Shown here piece after piece: positions 22,784-33,959 of a DNA stretch of 64,000 nucleotides (the stretch's first letter is position 1; each line of letters begins with the position of its first letter). The position numbers and the translations under genes are program-made. The stretch lies in assembly GCF_019320115.1 (NCBI RefSeq), contig NC_089598.1, positions 27,137,491-27,201,490 of the forward strand, written 5' to 3'. The stretch comes from Miscanthus floridulus. Its lineage: Eukaryota > Streptophyta > Magnoliopsida > Poales > Poaceae. The notes beneath the pieces are model-generated. The model ran no database searches. It was not told the origin of the DNA and saw only the letters and a list, made by a program, of their open reading frames with translations.

Positions 22784-23605
22784 ATGGCAGACTTGGTACG
22801 ACCATTGCATCTTGGTACCGTAGTTTGGTTTGGGAGCCTAGAGTTCATGTCTCTAGGGCATGAGTACGACATGGTAGTCCTCACTCCTCGAGCCCCACTG
22901 TCCGACAATGAAGTTACGCACTGGCAGCCCAGGCACAGGCGACGCCCGGGTGGCCGCTCTCGCCGCGCTCGCCAGGCACGATGCGAGCCAGGCCACCCCG
23001 ATGCTATGCGAACCCGGGGCGGCACGCCACTCCCCGCTGATATCCTACGACCAGCTGTTGGCACAGGGTCCCTGGCTGGGGACCTGTCTAGCCTGAGCTT
23101 GGACAAAGGAAAATCGCCGGTGGCACGCGGCGATGCCCAGTCTTCAAGCTTCGCTCCACCACTCCCTGAAGAACCGACCCCAGCGGAGCAGAATCTGGCG
23201 ACGGCACCATCCCCATACCCCTTTGGGTTGAGAAATGTCGCCGCCTCTTACACCTATGCTTACACTGTCGCCCACGAGGATCCCTCAGAACACCGCCAAT
23301 GCTTCGCTCTCGACCTGAGCACCCACGCCGACTCCTCGGATGAGGACGAGGCATGGCTCGGAGTGGATTTCTCCGGACTCCACGACCCTAGGGCTTTGCG
23401 CCAGTTCTTGGCTGCAAGCGACTACTGCTTCGGCTACTCTGACTCCGACGATGAAGGCACCTACGACCCCACTCGCGAGTGTTTTCACGTCGAGCTCAGG
23501 ATGTCGAGGGCCGGTGAAGAGGATGAGGGGGCAGGTAGTCGTTCCCCACTTCATCCAGGGGCAGGCGTGGCCATGCCCCCACGCAATGTCCTGCCGGCCG
23601 CATGA
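22784..23605 (+). CDS. Gypsy leader ORF (N-terminal gag region, unknown function)
   Basis: A 273-residue open frame with no internal stop, starting MADLVRPLHLG about 60 bp inside the LTR. It is rich in Arg/Pro early, then acidic and Asp/Ser-rich (THADSSDEDEAWLGVDFSG, GYSDSDDEGTYDPTRECF). No domain recognised. Similar acidic leader segments precede gag in Tat elements, so it is probably the N-terminal part of the gag polyprotein, separated by decay from the gag core at 24065 on. The stretch 23606-24064 between them reads in other frames and has stops. Confidence 0.55.
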   Translation: MADLVRPLHLGTVVWFGSLEFMSLGHEYDMVVLTPRAPLSDNEVTHWQPRHRRRPGGRSRRARQARCEPGHPDAMRTRGGTPLPADILRPAVGTGSLAGDLSSLSLDKGKSPVARGDAQSSSFAPPLPEEPTPAEQNLATAPSPYPFGLRNVAASYTYAYTVAHEDPSEHRQCFALDLSTHADSSDEDEAWLGVDFSGLHDPRALRQFLAASDYCFGYSDSDDEGTYDPTRECFHVELRMSRAGEEDEGAGSRSPLHPGAGVAMPPRNVLPAA

Positions 23606-24064
23606 AATGAGAATGTCGCTCTTGCACGACCTCAGCGCCCAAACCTAGAGCAGCTCCATGAGCTCCAAGCCGAGGTCGAACAAGACCAACTCCTTCTGCA
23701 GCAGCTTCGAGACTCTCTCAAACAAGAACAGTGAGGTCGCGGTGAAGGCGGAGGAGCCCGACGGAGGGCCCACGATGTGCATCACCGCATCCATGACGAC
23801 AAAGGGAGTGAGCAACCCCCAGTCTTCAATCGTGCTAGCCAGAACGTCATGGCTGCAGCAATGCTGGTCCACGCAATGCCTGAACCTTCTACAACAGAGG
23901 GGCAGCGGGTCCGCGGCGAGCTCCAGGATCTCCTAGAGACCGCCGCGGTTCAGCAGGCCAAGAGTTCCGCCTCCCGGCGACATGGGGGTGCCTCGAACCT
24001 ACCCACGGCACCGCCTTGGTAGGACAGGGAAGCCCTGGCTCGTCCCGAGCCTGACCGAGCATCA

Positions 24065-25222
24065 ATGGCCCATAGGGTCCCTGTGCTCCTAGACCACCTC
24101 GGCAATCGACGCGAGATGCAGGGAGACCATGAGGTGGTCAGCAGGCAACGACGCCACGATAACGAGGGGCCTACTCGGGGCTACCACCCACACCAAGGCG
24201 GTCACTACAATAGCGGGGAAGACTGCAGTCCTTCCCCTAAACTGCCAGGCCCTCGGGTCTTCAGCAGGGCCATCCGCGCTGCTCTTTTCCCCCCCCGATT
24301 TCGGCAACCAGCCAATCTCGCGAAGTACAGCGGCAAAACCAACCCTAAACTCTGGCTCGCCGATTACCGCCTAGCCTGCCAGCTAGGTGGCATGGATGAT
24401 GACCTACTCATCATCCACAATCTCCCCTTGCTCCTGTCGGACTCGGCGTGAGCCTGGCTCAAGCACCTTCCTCCCTCGCAAATCCATGACTGGCGCGACT
24501 TGGTTAGGATCTTCATCGGGAACTTCTAGGGCACATACGTGCGCCCTGGGAACTCCTGGGATCTTAAGAGCTGTCGCTAGAAGCCGGACGAGTCTCTCCA
24601 AGACTTCATCCGGCGCTTCTCCAAACAGTGCACCGAGTTGCCCAGCGTCGGCGACTCGGAGATCGTCCAAGCTTTCCTCTCTGGCACCACTTGTCGGGAC
24701 TTGGTCCGAGAGTTAGGTCAGAACATGCTGCGCTCTACTGCCATGCTCCTCGACATCGCCACCAGCTTTGCCTCAGGAGAAGAGGTTGTCGGAGCCATCT
24801 TCCCCGACACCGACACCAAGGGTAAGCGGAGGGATGAGGCCCCCGAGGCCTCAGCCTCCCACCTCCCCAAGGGAAAGAAAAAGGGGCGCCTGGGGAAGCA
24901 GGAGGTCCTGGAGGCTGATCTGGTCATAGCCACAGAGCGCAAGAATCCCCGAGGCTTCAAAGGCCCTAGGCCCTTCGACGACATGCTCAAGAAACCCTAC
25001 CCTTACCACCAGAGCCCGGTCAAGCACGCTCTCGAGGATTGCACCATGCTGCGATGCTACTACGCTAGGCTCGGGCTCCCTGATGACGACACCAAGCAGA
25101 AGGGCACTGGCGGCTGGGACGAAGACAAGGATGACGGGTTCCCCGAGGTACGCAACGCCTTCATGATCTTCGGTGGGCCCTCGGCATGCCTTACGGCGCG
25201 GCAGCGCAAGAGGGAATGCTGA
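24065..25222 (+). pseudogene. Gypsy gag (retrotransposon gag core)
   Basis: Gag landmarks: PPRFRQPANLAKYSGKTNPK, LADYRLACQLGGMDDD, then after stops AWLKHLPPSQIHDWRDLV, DESLQDFIRRFSKQCTELP, SEIVQAFLSGTTCRDLVREL and a C-terminal Lys-rich region with HALEDCTMLRCYYARLGL. Stops near 24449, 24528 and 24578 all fit CGA-to-TGA or CAG-to-TAG changes. Gag assembles the particle. The frame ends at a TGA near 25220, again a likely CGA change, before the protease. Confidence 0.82.
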
Positions 25223-25945
25223 GAAGTCTTCTCGGTCAAGGTGGCCACCCCCCAATACCTCGACTGGTCTCAAGAGGTGATCACCTTTGATCGAGATGAC
25301 CACCCTGACCATGTTCCGAATCCCGGGCAGTACCCACTGGTTGTCGACCCGATCATCGGCAACACTCGACTCTCCAAGGTGTTGATGGACGGAGGCAGTG
25401 GCCTCAACATCCTCTACGTCAATACCCTGGAGCTCTTGGAGATCCACCAGTCGAGGCTCCAAGGCGATGTCGCCCCCTTCCACAGCATCATGCTAGGGAA
25501 GCGCACGTGACCCATCGGACGCATCGACCTCCCTATCTGCTTTGGCACCCCCTCCAACTACCGCAAGGAAGTCCTCACCTTCGAGGTAGTCGGGTTCGAG
25601 GGAGCCTACCACGCCATCCTGGGGCGGCCGTGCTACGCCAAGTTCATGGTAGTGCCCAACTATACCTACCTCAAGCTCAAGATGCCAGGCCCTAGCGGTG
25701 TCATCACGGTTGAGTCCACGTACGAACATGCATACGACTGCGACGTCGAATGCACCGAGTACGCCGAGGCTCTTGCGAAGGCTGAGACCCTCATCGCCCA
25801 CCTTGACCAACTCAGTGGCAAGGTGCCTGACTCCAAGCGTCGCGCGGGGGCGTTCGAGCTCGCAGAAACCATCAAACTCATCCTGGTCAACCTCGCCTGC
25901 CCCGACAACCAAGCGCTAAGGATCAGTGCCACCCTCGACATCAAA
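25223..25945 (+). pseudogene. Gypsy protease and linker
   Basis: Contains the retropepsin-like active site in the Tat form KVLMDGGSGLNILY near 25377-25418, and the later GAYHAILGRPCYAKFM block near 25603-25648. A TGA at 25508-25510 interrupts the frame. The following Ala/Glu-rich linker ends with TLDIK and a TAG at 25946, before reverse transcriptase. Confidence 0.8.
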
Positions 25946-27780
25946 TAGGAAGCCGTGCTCGTTGACTTTCTCCGTGCGAACGCAGACATATTCGCATGGA
26001 GTCCCTCAGACATGCCGGGCATACCAAGGGAGGTCGCCAAGCATGCCCTGGACATTCGGGCCGGATCTAGACCGGCGAGGCAACGCCTGCGCCGCTTCGA
26101 CGAAGAAAAGCGTAGGGCTATCGGTGAAGAGATACAGAAACTCTTGGCGGCCGGATTCATCAAGGAAGTGTCCCACCTAGAGTGGTTGTCTAACCCCGTG
26201 TTAGTCAAGAAGAAAAACGGGAAATGGAGGATGTGTGTAGACTATACCGGTTTGAACAAAGCCTGTCCGAAAGTCCCCTTTCCATTACCCTGAATCGATC
26301 AAATCGTTGATTCCACTGCAGGGTGCGAGACCCTGTCTTTTCTTGATGCATATTCTAGTTACCATCAGATCAAGATTAAAGAGTCCGACCAGCTCGCGAC
26401 TTCTTTCATCACACCATTTGGCATGTACTGCTACGTGACGATGCCCTTTGGCCTCAGAAACGTAGGTGCCACGTACCAACGATGCATGACCCAGGTCTTT
26501 GGCGACAACATTGGGCGGATCGTCGAGGCCTACATAGACGACATCGTGGTCAAGACCAGAAAGGTCGAAGGTCTCGTCGACGACTTGAGGATAACCTTCA
26601 AATGCCTTAGAGAGAAGGGCATCAAGCTCAATCCTGAGAAGTGTGTGTTTGGGGTCCCCCGAGGCATGCTCTTGGGATTCATAGTCTCAGAACGCGGCAT
26701 CGAAGCCAACCCAGAGAAGGTCTCAGCCATAACCAGCATGGGACCAATCAGAGACCTCAAGGGAGTGCAGAGGGTCATGGGATGCCTTACGGCCCTAAGC
26801 CGTTTCATCTCGCGCCTTGACAAAAAAGGTTTGCCTCTATACCGACTCTTGAGAAAATCCGAGCGCTTTTCTTGGACCCCTGAGGCCGAAGAAGCCCTCG
26901 ATAGACTCAAGAGGCTGCTCACCAATCCTCCTATCCTGATACCCCCGGCCATGGACGAGGCCCTCTTACTCTACGTCGCCGCAACGACCCAAGTGGTCAG
27001 CGCCGCCGTAGTGGTAGAGAGGTAGGAAGAAGGGCATACTCTGCCCACCCAATGACCTGTTTATTTCATCAGCGAGGTGCTCTCCGAGACCAAAGCACGC
27101 TACCCCCATATCCAGAAGCTGGTCTACGCCGTGGTCCTGGCCCGGCGCAAACTGCGCCACTACTTCGAGTCGCACCTAGTGACTGTGGTATCATCCTTCC
27201 CCCTGGGCGAGATAGTTCATAACCAAGAGGCCTCAGGCAGGATAGCCAAGTGGGTTGTCGAGCTTATGGGGGAAACCTTGACCTTTGCACCTCGAAAAGC
27301 GATCAAGTCTCAGGTCTTGGCCGATTTCGTGGCTGAATGGACAGATACCCAACTGCCACCTGCTCAAATTCAGACGGAGTGCTGGACCCTGTACTTCGAC
27401 GGATCCCTGATGAAGACTGGGGCAGGCGCGGGTCTGCTCTTCATTTCGCCCCTCAGCGTACACATGTGCTACATGGTGTGGCTCCACTTCACCGCCTCCA
27501 ACAACATGGCCGAATATGAGGCCCTCATCAATGGCGTACAAGTCTCCATCGAGCTTGGGGCACGGCGCCTCGACGTCCGAGGTGACTCGTGGCTCGTCAT
27601 AGATCAAGTGATGAAGGAGTCAAACTGCCTCGACCCCAAAATGGAGGCTTACTGCGAGATGGTACGACGCCTAGAAGACAAGTTCAATGGTCTCGAACTA
27701 AATCATGTCGCGCGGAAGTACAACGAGGCCGCCGACAAGCTGGCAAAGATGGCCTCGGCACGGGCCCCGGTCCCCCGAAC
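25946..27780 (+). pseudogene. Gypsy reverse transcriptase, RNase H and second (archaeal-type) RNase H
   Basis: Reverse transcriptase motifs in order: SPSDMPGIPREVAKHALDI, WLSNPVLVKKKNGKWRMCVD, LSFLDAYSSYHQIKI, FGMYCYVTMPFGLRNVGATY, the catalytic YIDDIVVKT near 26532, and ERGIEANPEKVSAI. RNase H follows (ILIPPAMDEALLLYVAATTQ; VLSETKARYPHIQKLVYAVV). The second RNase H domain begins WTLYFDGSLMKTGAGAGL near 27382 and continues FTASNNMAEYEALINGVQVS and VARKYNEAADKLAKMAS. Stops at 26291, 27023 and 27053 break the polyprotein. Two RNase H domains are diagnostic of the Tat group. Confidence 0.88.
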
Positions 27781-28068
27781 ATCTTTGCCAGAGACCTCCA
27801 TGAACCTTCCATCGGCTGCACCTCGACAGCAGAGGAGGGCCCACCTGTGGAACCCATGGCAAAGCCCGACGCCCCCTCTGCTACTGAGACCCCCTCGACC
27901 GAGCCCGAGGTCATGGAAGTCAATGCCGAGCCTCCGCAGACTGACCAGGACGCGGATTGGTGAGTCCCATTCCTCGATTGGCTTGATCGGGGGGAGCTTC
28001 CTGACGACAGAACCGAAGCGCGATGGCTCGCACACCGAGCCAAGACCTACGCCCTCTACAATGACAAA

Positions 28069-29193
28069 TTGTACAGGCGAAGCCCCTCAGGTGTCCTCCA
28101 ACGTTGTATCAGTGCCGAGGTGGGCCAAGCCCTGCTTTGGGACTTACACGCAGGCGCCTGCGGGCACCATGCGGCGCCTCGGACGCTCGTAGGGAACGCT
28201 TTCCGCCAAGGGTTCTACTGGCCGACGACGGTCGCTGACGCTACCAAGCTAGTACGCTCCTACGAAGGATGCCAGTACTACGCTCGGTAGACACATCTCC
28301 CGGCCCTAGCCCTGCAAACCATCCCCATCACATGGTCATTCGCCATGTGGGGGCTCAACATGGTCGGGCCTCTGCAAAAGGCCCCCAGAGGCTACACCCA
28401 TCTACTGGTATCAATTGACAAGTTCTCCAAATGGATTGAGGCTCGTCCGATCAATCAAATCAAATCCGAGCAGGCGGTGCTGTTCTTCACTGACATTATC
28501 CACAGGTTTGGGGTCCCCAACACCATCATCACCGACAACGGGACGTAGTTCACCGGCAAAAAGTTCCTGACGTTTTGCGATGACCACCACATCTGTGTGG
28601 CCTGGTCGGCCATAGGACACCCAAGGACCAACGGCCAAGTGGAGCGTGCCAACGGCATGATCCTACAAGGCCTCAAGCCAAGGATTCACAACCGGTTGAA
28701 AAAGTTTGGTAAGAAATGGCTCGCCAAACTCCCGTCGGTCATCTAGAGCCTAAGGAACACTCCAAGCCAAGCCACGGGATTCACGCCTTTCTTCCTAGTC
28801 TATGGGGCCGAGGCCATCCTCCCCACCGACTTGGAATATGGTTCCCCGAGGCTGTAAGCCTATAACGAACAAAGTAACCGCACCACCTGAGAGGACGCCC
28901 TTGATTAACTGGAGGAAGCCCGAGACGTCACGCTACTACACTCGGCCAAGTACCAGCAGAGCCTGCGGCGCTATCAGGCCCGACACGTCCGAGGCCAAGA
29001 CTTGAAGGTAGGCGACCTAGTGTTGAGGCTAGCACAGAGCAACAAGGGTCGCCACAAGCTGACCCCGCCATGGGAAGGACCGTACATCATCGCCCAAGTA
29101 CTGAAGCCCGGGACCTATAAGCTGGCCAACGAGAAGGGCAAAATCTTCACCAACGCTTGGAACATAGAACAGCTACGTCGCTTTTATCCCTAA
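28069..29193 (+). pseudogene. Gypsy integrase
   Basis: Zinc-binding part: HAGACGHHAAPRTL and EGCQYY near 28147-28285; the expected first Cys of the CxxC pair is Tyr (SYEGC). Core: the first catalytic Asp is replaced by Asn in MWGLNMVGPL (about 28345), the second is intact in ITDNGT, the Glu is intact in NGQVERANG. C-terminal blocks LKVGDLVLRLAQ and WEGPYIIAQVLKPGTYKL lead to the stop at 29191. Stops replace likely Gln, Trp and other codons at about 28288, 28546, 28744 and 28857. Catalytically dead on sequence. Confidence 0.88.
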
Positions 29194-29752
29194 ATTTCCA
29201 AGCATTGTATATGTCGTTTCTCGAAATACAATTAAAAAGTGTTCTTTAGTTGGTCTTATTTTTTGAGAAACCCCCCAAGCCCATCGTAGGTCTCGGCAGT
29301 ATAATAAACACGACAAGGGAGACTCGGCTCTACCTTGATAGAACCAAGCCTCCCTTGGGGGCTAGATGGGGGACTCCCCCTAGGTCCCACACACCATTCT
29401 TTAGTTGCTTTTCGCAAAAATTCCTATGCCAAGACTCTAGCAGGCTCTGACAAATCATTTGTAAAGACTCCTCGGACCAAGGTCTGTTTCCTAAGTAAGA
29501 GGACGGTAGAGTCGCGAGATGGCCTACGCCCCTAGGATACGGCACTCCCTCACACTCAAGGAACGGCTTAGGCCCCAAAGGGGTGTTTGGCAAACGAACT
29601 CTGATCAGAAGCAACAGAGGGCAAAGGCTCAGAAACATGAGAAAAACAACTAAGAAACACAAACACTTCAGAAATAGAGGCCTCGACGGCCACAAATGTT
29701 ATGATATAGAAATAACCCCTATTCTATCTTTACATAGCCCCCGGGGCCCAGA
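29194..29752 (+). other. Gypsy 3' spacer
   Basis: Non-coding sequence between pol and the end of the antisense gene, with a gggggctagatgggggactcccc purine/pyrimidine patch near 29356 that resembles an internal polypurine tract. Confidence 0.5.
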
Positions 29753-32700
29753 TCAAGGCTCAGGGCCTTCAGCACCGGCAGATGGTAGGGGAGGAACCAC
29801 CTCCTCTTTGAAGAGCATCGCCAGTACCGTGCCAGGGCCTTCCACTGCCTCCATCAGCTTCGTGACCGCCGCGTCAGCCTCCTCCTCATCATCAGGCAGA
29901 ACATAGCCATCACTGATGGCCAGGAGGTCGACGCCAAGGTAGTGAGAGGAAATGTGGCCATCGCCTGCTTGACACCCGTGTGCAGCGCCCCTCGGAGCGC
30001 TCACGCATCTGGCTGCTCAGCGCAATCAAGCGGCTCCCAAGGGAGCTGCCCAACTGAACCCCCTCGACCTCCAAGGCCTCGCAGGCAGAAAGGGCGGCAC
30101 GTTTCAGCGCCTTGTGCTCTATGATCTCGGTATCAAGCACTGTCTACACCATGCTGGAAGCCTCGGCGGCCCGGGTGAACTCCGCCTCTGACTCTGCACC
30201 ACAGAAAATGGAATGAGGTCGAGCCAAAGAAAAAATAACCTGAGTTAGGGACGGAAGCTCACGGAACTCACCCTTGGCCTTCTTCTCCCAGTGTCGAGTC
30301 TTGGCCTGGTAGGCCTCGGCCTTCTCCTTCAACCGCTGGGCCTCGACTCGAGAGGCCTCGGCTGCCCTGGAAGCTTCACTCCCCAGCTCTGCGTCATACA
30401 AGGAAGTTAGGGAGTGAACATAAGGAGAAGGAAACAAAACAAGGGGACTGGAACTCACCCTCGATTGTCCCCCTCAAAACCACAGCCTCAATTTGCGAGG
30501 CCTCAGCTGCAGCAAGGGCCTCGTTCAGAGTGCCTCTAGTCAGCTAGTGTGCACTCTCCTCTGCCCCCAGCTGCCCGGTGAGGGCCCTTGCCCGAGGCCG
30601 TCGCTTCTTCGGCTCAGGACCTGAAGGCATCCCGATCACTGACAGCGTGGGTAAGCTCCTCCTCTAGCTCCTTGACCCGCGCTGCTAAGGGGGTGAGCTG
30701 CGTCTGGGCTGTGGTTGCCTCGACCTTCGCGTCGGCACAGCGAAGGTGGAGGTCCTCCACCTTCGCGCTTCGCACCGACAGAAGCTCGTTAGCATCGGTA
30801 AGAAGGCCCCTCTGCCGCTGAAGCTGGTCCCAGATGCCCCTCTCCCACCGGAGAAAGACTGACTTCCCGAGGGACCGGGTCTTGAGCTCCTAAGGAGGCA
30901 GAACAGAGGTCGTTGATTGCGACAAAACCAAGAAAAGAACAACGTCACGTGAGAAAGGAAAACACGAACCTGGGCGACTCCAGGCAGTTCATCGGCCACC
31001 ATAGACAGCGCCGTCCATAGCGACCGCTCCGCCAGCTCGCGGTACTGCTCGAAGGTGCTCCAGCGCCTGCCCTCGGCCGCGTCCTCGAGGGTGAATAAAG
31101 GCTCCCCCTCAGGGTCGTCCTAGCTCCGCCACAGTACCCGCGGGTGATCCCACCCGCGAGGCTCGGGTCACACCCGCACGAGGGCCGAGCTTCCCTCGTC
31201 CAAGAGTAGCGCCGGCTGCTCCACGGCATCAGTCTCCTCGGCGTCGACCACCTCCCACGCCCGGGAAGTATCGTCGGAGGAGATCAGATAGACCTCCACC
31301 TCCCGGGCGCTCTCTCGCTACAACGGCGGGCCCTGAACCAAGGGCACGACCGAGGCCTCCGCCGCCTGCATCTCCGCCTCCTACACAGACGGCCTCGCCG
31401 CCATCACAATGGCCTTGGTGACCTTGGGGGCTCTGGCCTCTGCAATCATGGCCTCGGCAGTCTCGGGCACCGTGGCCTCCGTCGCCTCAGCCCCGAAGAC
31501 CCTAGAAGCCTCGGCAACAAAGGGTACGATGGCCCCATCTGACTCATGAGCCTCGCCCCCATGAGGCAGAAACACTCCCTCCCTCGTCTACGTAGGGGCC
31601 ACCTCGGCCACCCCTCCTTGGGCAGCCGGTCCCTTTGGGTCGACCCTCCCCGACGCCGCGCCGCGTTGGATAGCAGCTTGTGCCTCCGCCACCCAGTGGG
31701 CGGAGGACCCGGGGCTTGCCTTAAGCGCCTTAAGGGGCGCCAAGGGGGGTCATCCGCAGGCCGCTTCCGACAAAAGAAAATTAACCTACAGGGTCAGCGC
31801 GAGACCAAAAAAGCAAATGGAAGACACTATGACCCTGCCAAAAATACACTTACTTTGAATGGGGCGGCCCCCGCTTCGCCACAGCAAACCTCATCCGCAA
31901 CGGTGGAGGCGGCGGCAGTGGCGTCGCATCCGTATCCATCGGCGCCGGTCGGTCCTCAGCGGACCCCGGCGCCCCTTTGGTCCTCTGCGGGGGCGGTGGC
32001 GTCGCCACCACCGCCACCTGCTCCACCACGGCCACCGAGCCTACTAGGCTGACGGCGCGTTTGCCTAATGCCCGCGCCTCAGGCGTGTCGGCCTCGGCCC
32101 TGGAGCGGGCAACCACCGGCCCCGGGTCCGCTTCTCCTCCCCTTCCCGGGGGTGCCGGGCTACTTGCCGATGCCCCGGGCACCACCTCCACGAAGTCAGG
32201 AAGGTGGTCTAGGGGACCTCGCCCTCCCTTGCCCTTGTCATTCCTGTCCGAGGCCTCCGTCGACAACGACGTCGACGGGGATTCCTCCAACGGGAGACCA
32301 TCCTTCCGTTGCTGACGGCGGCGCTTATCCAATTCCTCACACATGAGGATGTGCTTCATGTGCTTCGCTGCCTTAGCATCCTTTTGCTTCTTCTGCGCAT
32401 CGGCGTGAGCGCGGTTGATCGCCCGCCGCCCTGCGTCCTCGGGAATGGGCGGCGGAGAGGAGCGCACGTCCCTCATCCCCTAAAGGAACGACAAACGCGC
32501 ATAAGGAAACAAGGGATAAGGGGAGATTGAGGAGGTTGAGAGGCTACAACGGCACTCGACTTACCAGCGAAAGGAACCCCCACGACGGTCGCATCGTGAA
32601 GGGGGTCAAGTTGTCGCCCCTCAACTTCGCATCTACCGTCTCCCCCACCCGACGGAGAATTTCCTCATCGGAGAGGGCGGAGGAGGACATCCGGGTGCCC

Positions 32701-33482
32701 TCAATGGGCTCACCTAGCTTCATCTCGAACAGCCGCCGCCACCGAGCCATCAGCGGCAGCACCCTCCGGCGGTGGAAGGCGGCCATGACCACAGCTACGG
32801 TGAGACCATGGCCCCGTAGCCTCGCCAGCCCCTCTAGGAGCGTCTCCAGCTTGGGCTGGTTGACCTTCGGGACACCCCACTTCCATTTCTCTGGGCAACT
32901 CCCCACAATCCACCCAGTGTAGGGGGGAAGTCCTCTGTCGTCGTTGCGGAGGTAAAACCAACTCGTGTACCACCGGCGGTTGGAGGACGCGAGTTGGGCC
33001 GGGATGTAGAGGTGTAGGCGGTCCTGACGCACTTGGAGAGTGCAGCCTTTGGCCATCGATGCCTTCCTCTTACCCAACGTGCCCGTCGGCTTGGTAGTAT
33101 GCCCCGCCCGGAACAGGTGGAGCCACAACTCCCAATGGGGAGCGATCCCTAAATACCCCTCGCAGACGGCAACAAAGATAGCCGCCTGAGCGATGGAGTT
33201 GGGATTAAAATTGTGGAGCTCCATGCCATAGTAGTGCGGGAGCGCCCGCATGAACCGGTCTACCGGGACACCGAGGCCACGCTCGTGGAAGGAGATGAAG
33301 CTCACGACGTAGCCGTCGCGGGGCCTCGGCTCCGGCTCACCGTACAGAGCAATCCACTCCGGCCTACTAGGGTCTGTCACCGGGTGGAGGAGTCCACCGT
33401 CGACAAGCGACTAGAGCATCTCCTCGGTGACGTCTGATGGATCCCAAGGGTTCGCCTTGACAATGACGATGTTGCAGGCCAT
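29753..33482 (-). pseudogene. Antisense gene of the Tat element (putative gypsy-type transposon family protein), multi-exon
   Basis: On the minus strand, ATG at 33482-33480 begins MACNIVIVKANPWDPSDVTE; after a TAG near 33413 the frame continues DPSRPEWIALYGEPEPRPRDGYVV, FHERGLGVPVDRFMRALPHYYG and NRRWYTSWFYLRNDD, the conserved N-terminal domain known as putative gypsy type transposon. A donor (gtaagt) at 32564 and acceptor at 32480 define intron 1 (85 bp); exon 2 is 32479-31854 (IPEDAGRRAINRAHADAQKK, Pro-rich tail). Further exons carry acidic and coiled-coil sequence (ADELPGVAQ near 30990, an Ala/Glu/Lys heptad region near 30680-30890, HYLGVDLLAISDGYVLPDDE near 29880-29940). Function in the element is unknown. 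A TATA-like box lies at 33675-33682. Exon 3 and later limits are approximate. Confidence 0.75.
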
Positions 33483-33674
33483 GGGTGTGATGGAGGAATC
33501 GGGTGCGGCGGTGAGTTTTTCTCTCTCCCTCCCACGCTCTCGCTTTTTTCTCGCTTTCTCCCTAGGCTCGCTCTTCTCTCCTCTTCTTCCCGGCACCCGT
33601 TGCTCTGGTGATGGCTCGACGGAGGCAGTGCTAATGCAGGCAAGGTAAGATGAGGAGGCACGAGACTCCTTAGG

Positions 33675-33682
33675 TATTTATG
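33675..33682 (-). promoter_or_regulatory. Possible TATA box of the antisense gene
   Basis: CATAAATA on the minus strand (plus tatttatg), about 190 bases upstream of the antisense ATG and followed by CT/CG-rich leader sequence. Position and context suit a promoter driving the antisense gene independently of the LTR. Confidence 0.45.
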
Positions 33683-33959
33683 CAGGGAGGAGGCAAAATG
33701 AACGGGCGACGAAATCGGGGAGGTTTTCCCCCCGTCCAGCGCGGTTAACCATGAGCCAATTTCATCGGCCCACGCGCCCATGTCTCCCGCATTAAATGCA
33801 AGGACAGTTACGTCCCGTCCATCACATCATGCTCGGCCACTATGGCAGCAGGCGTCATTTCGCCTCCCCATGAAACCGCCTCAAAAGGTGCGCCACCTAT
33901 TACCGAGCCAATAGGGAAGATATTCCCCGCGGCCTATTCCTTTCGTAGGAAGGAACCGG

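Noticed and set aside
31546..32530. Plus-strand ORFs up to 168 residues
   Set aside because: Shadows opposite exon 2 and later exons of the Tat antisense gene; Pro/Arg-rich with no motif.
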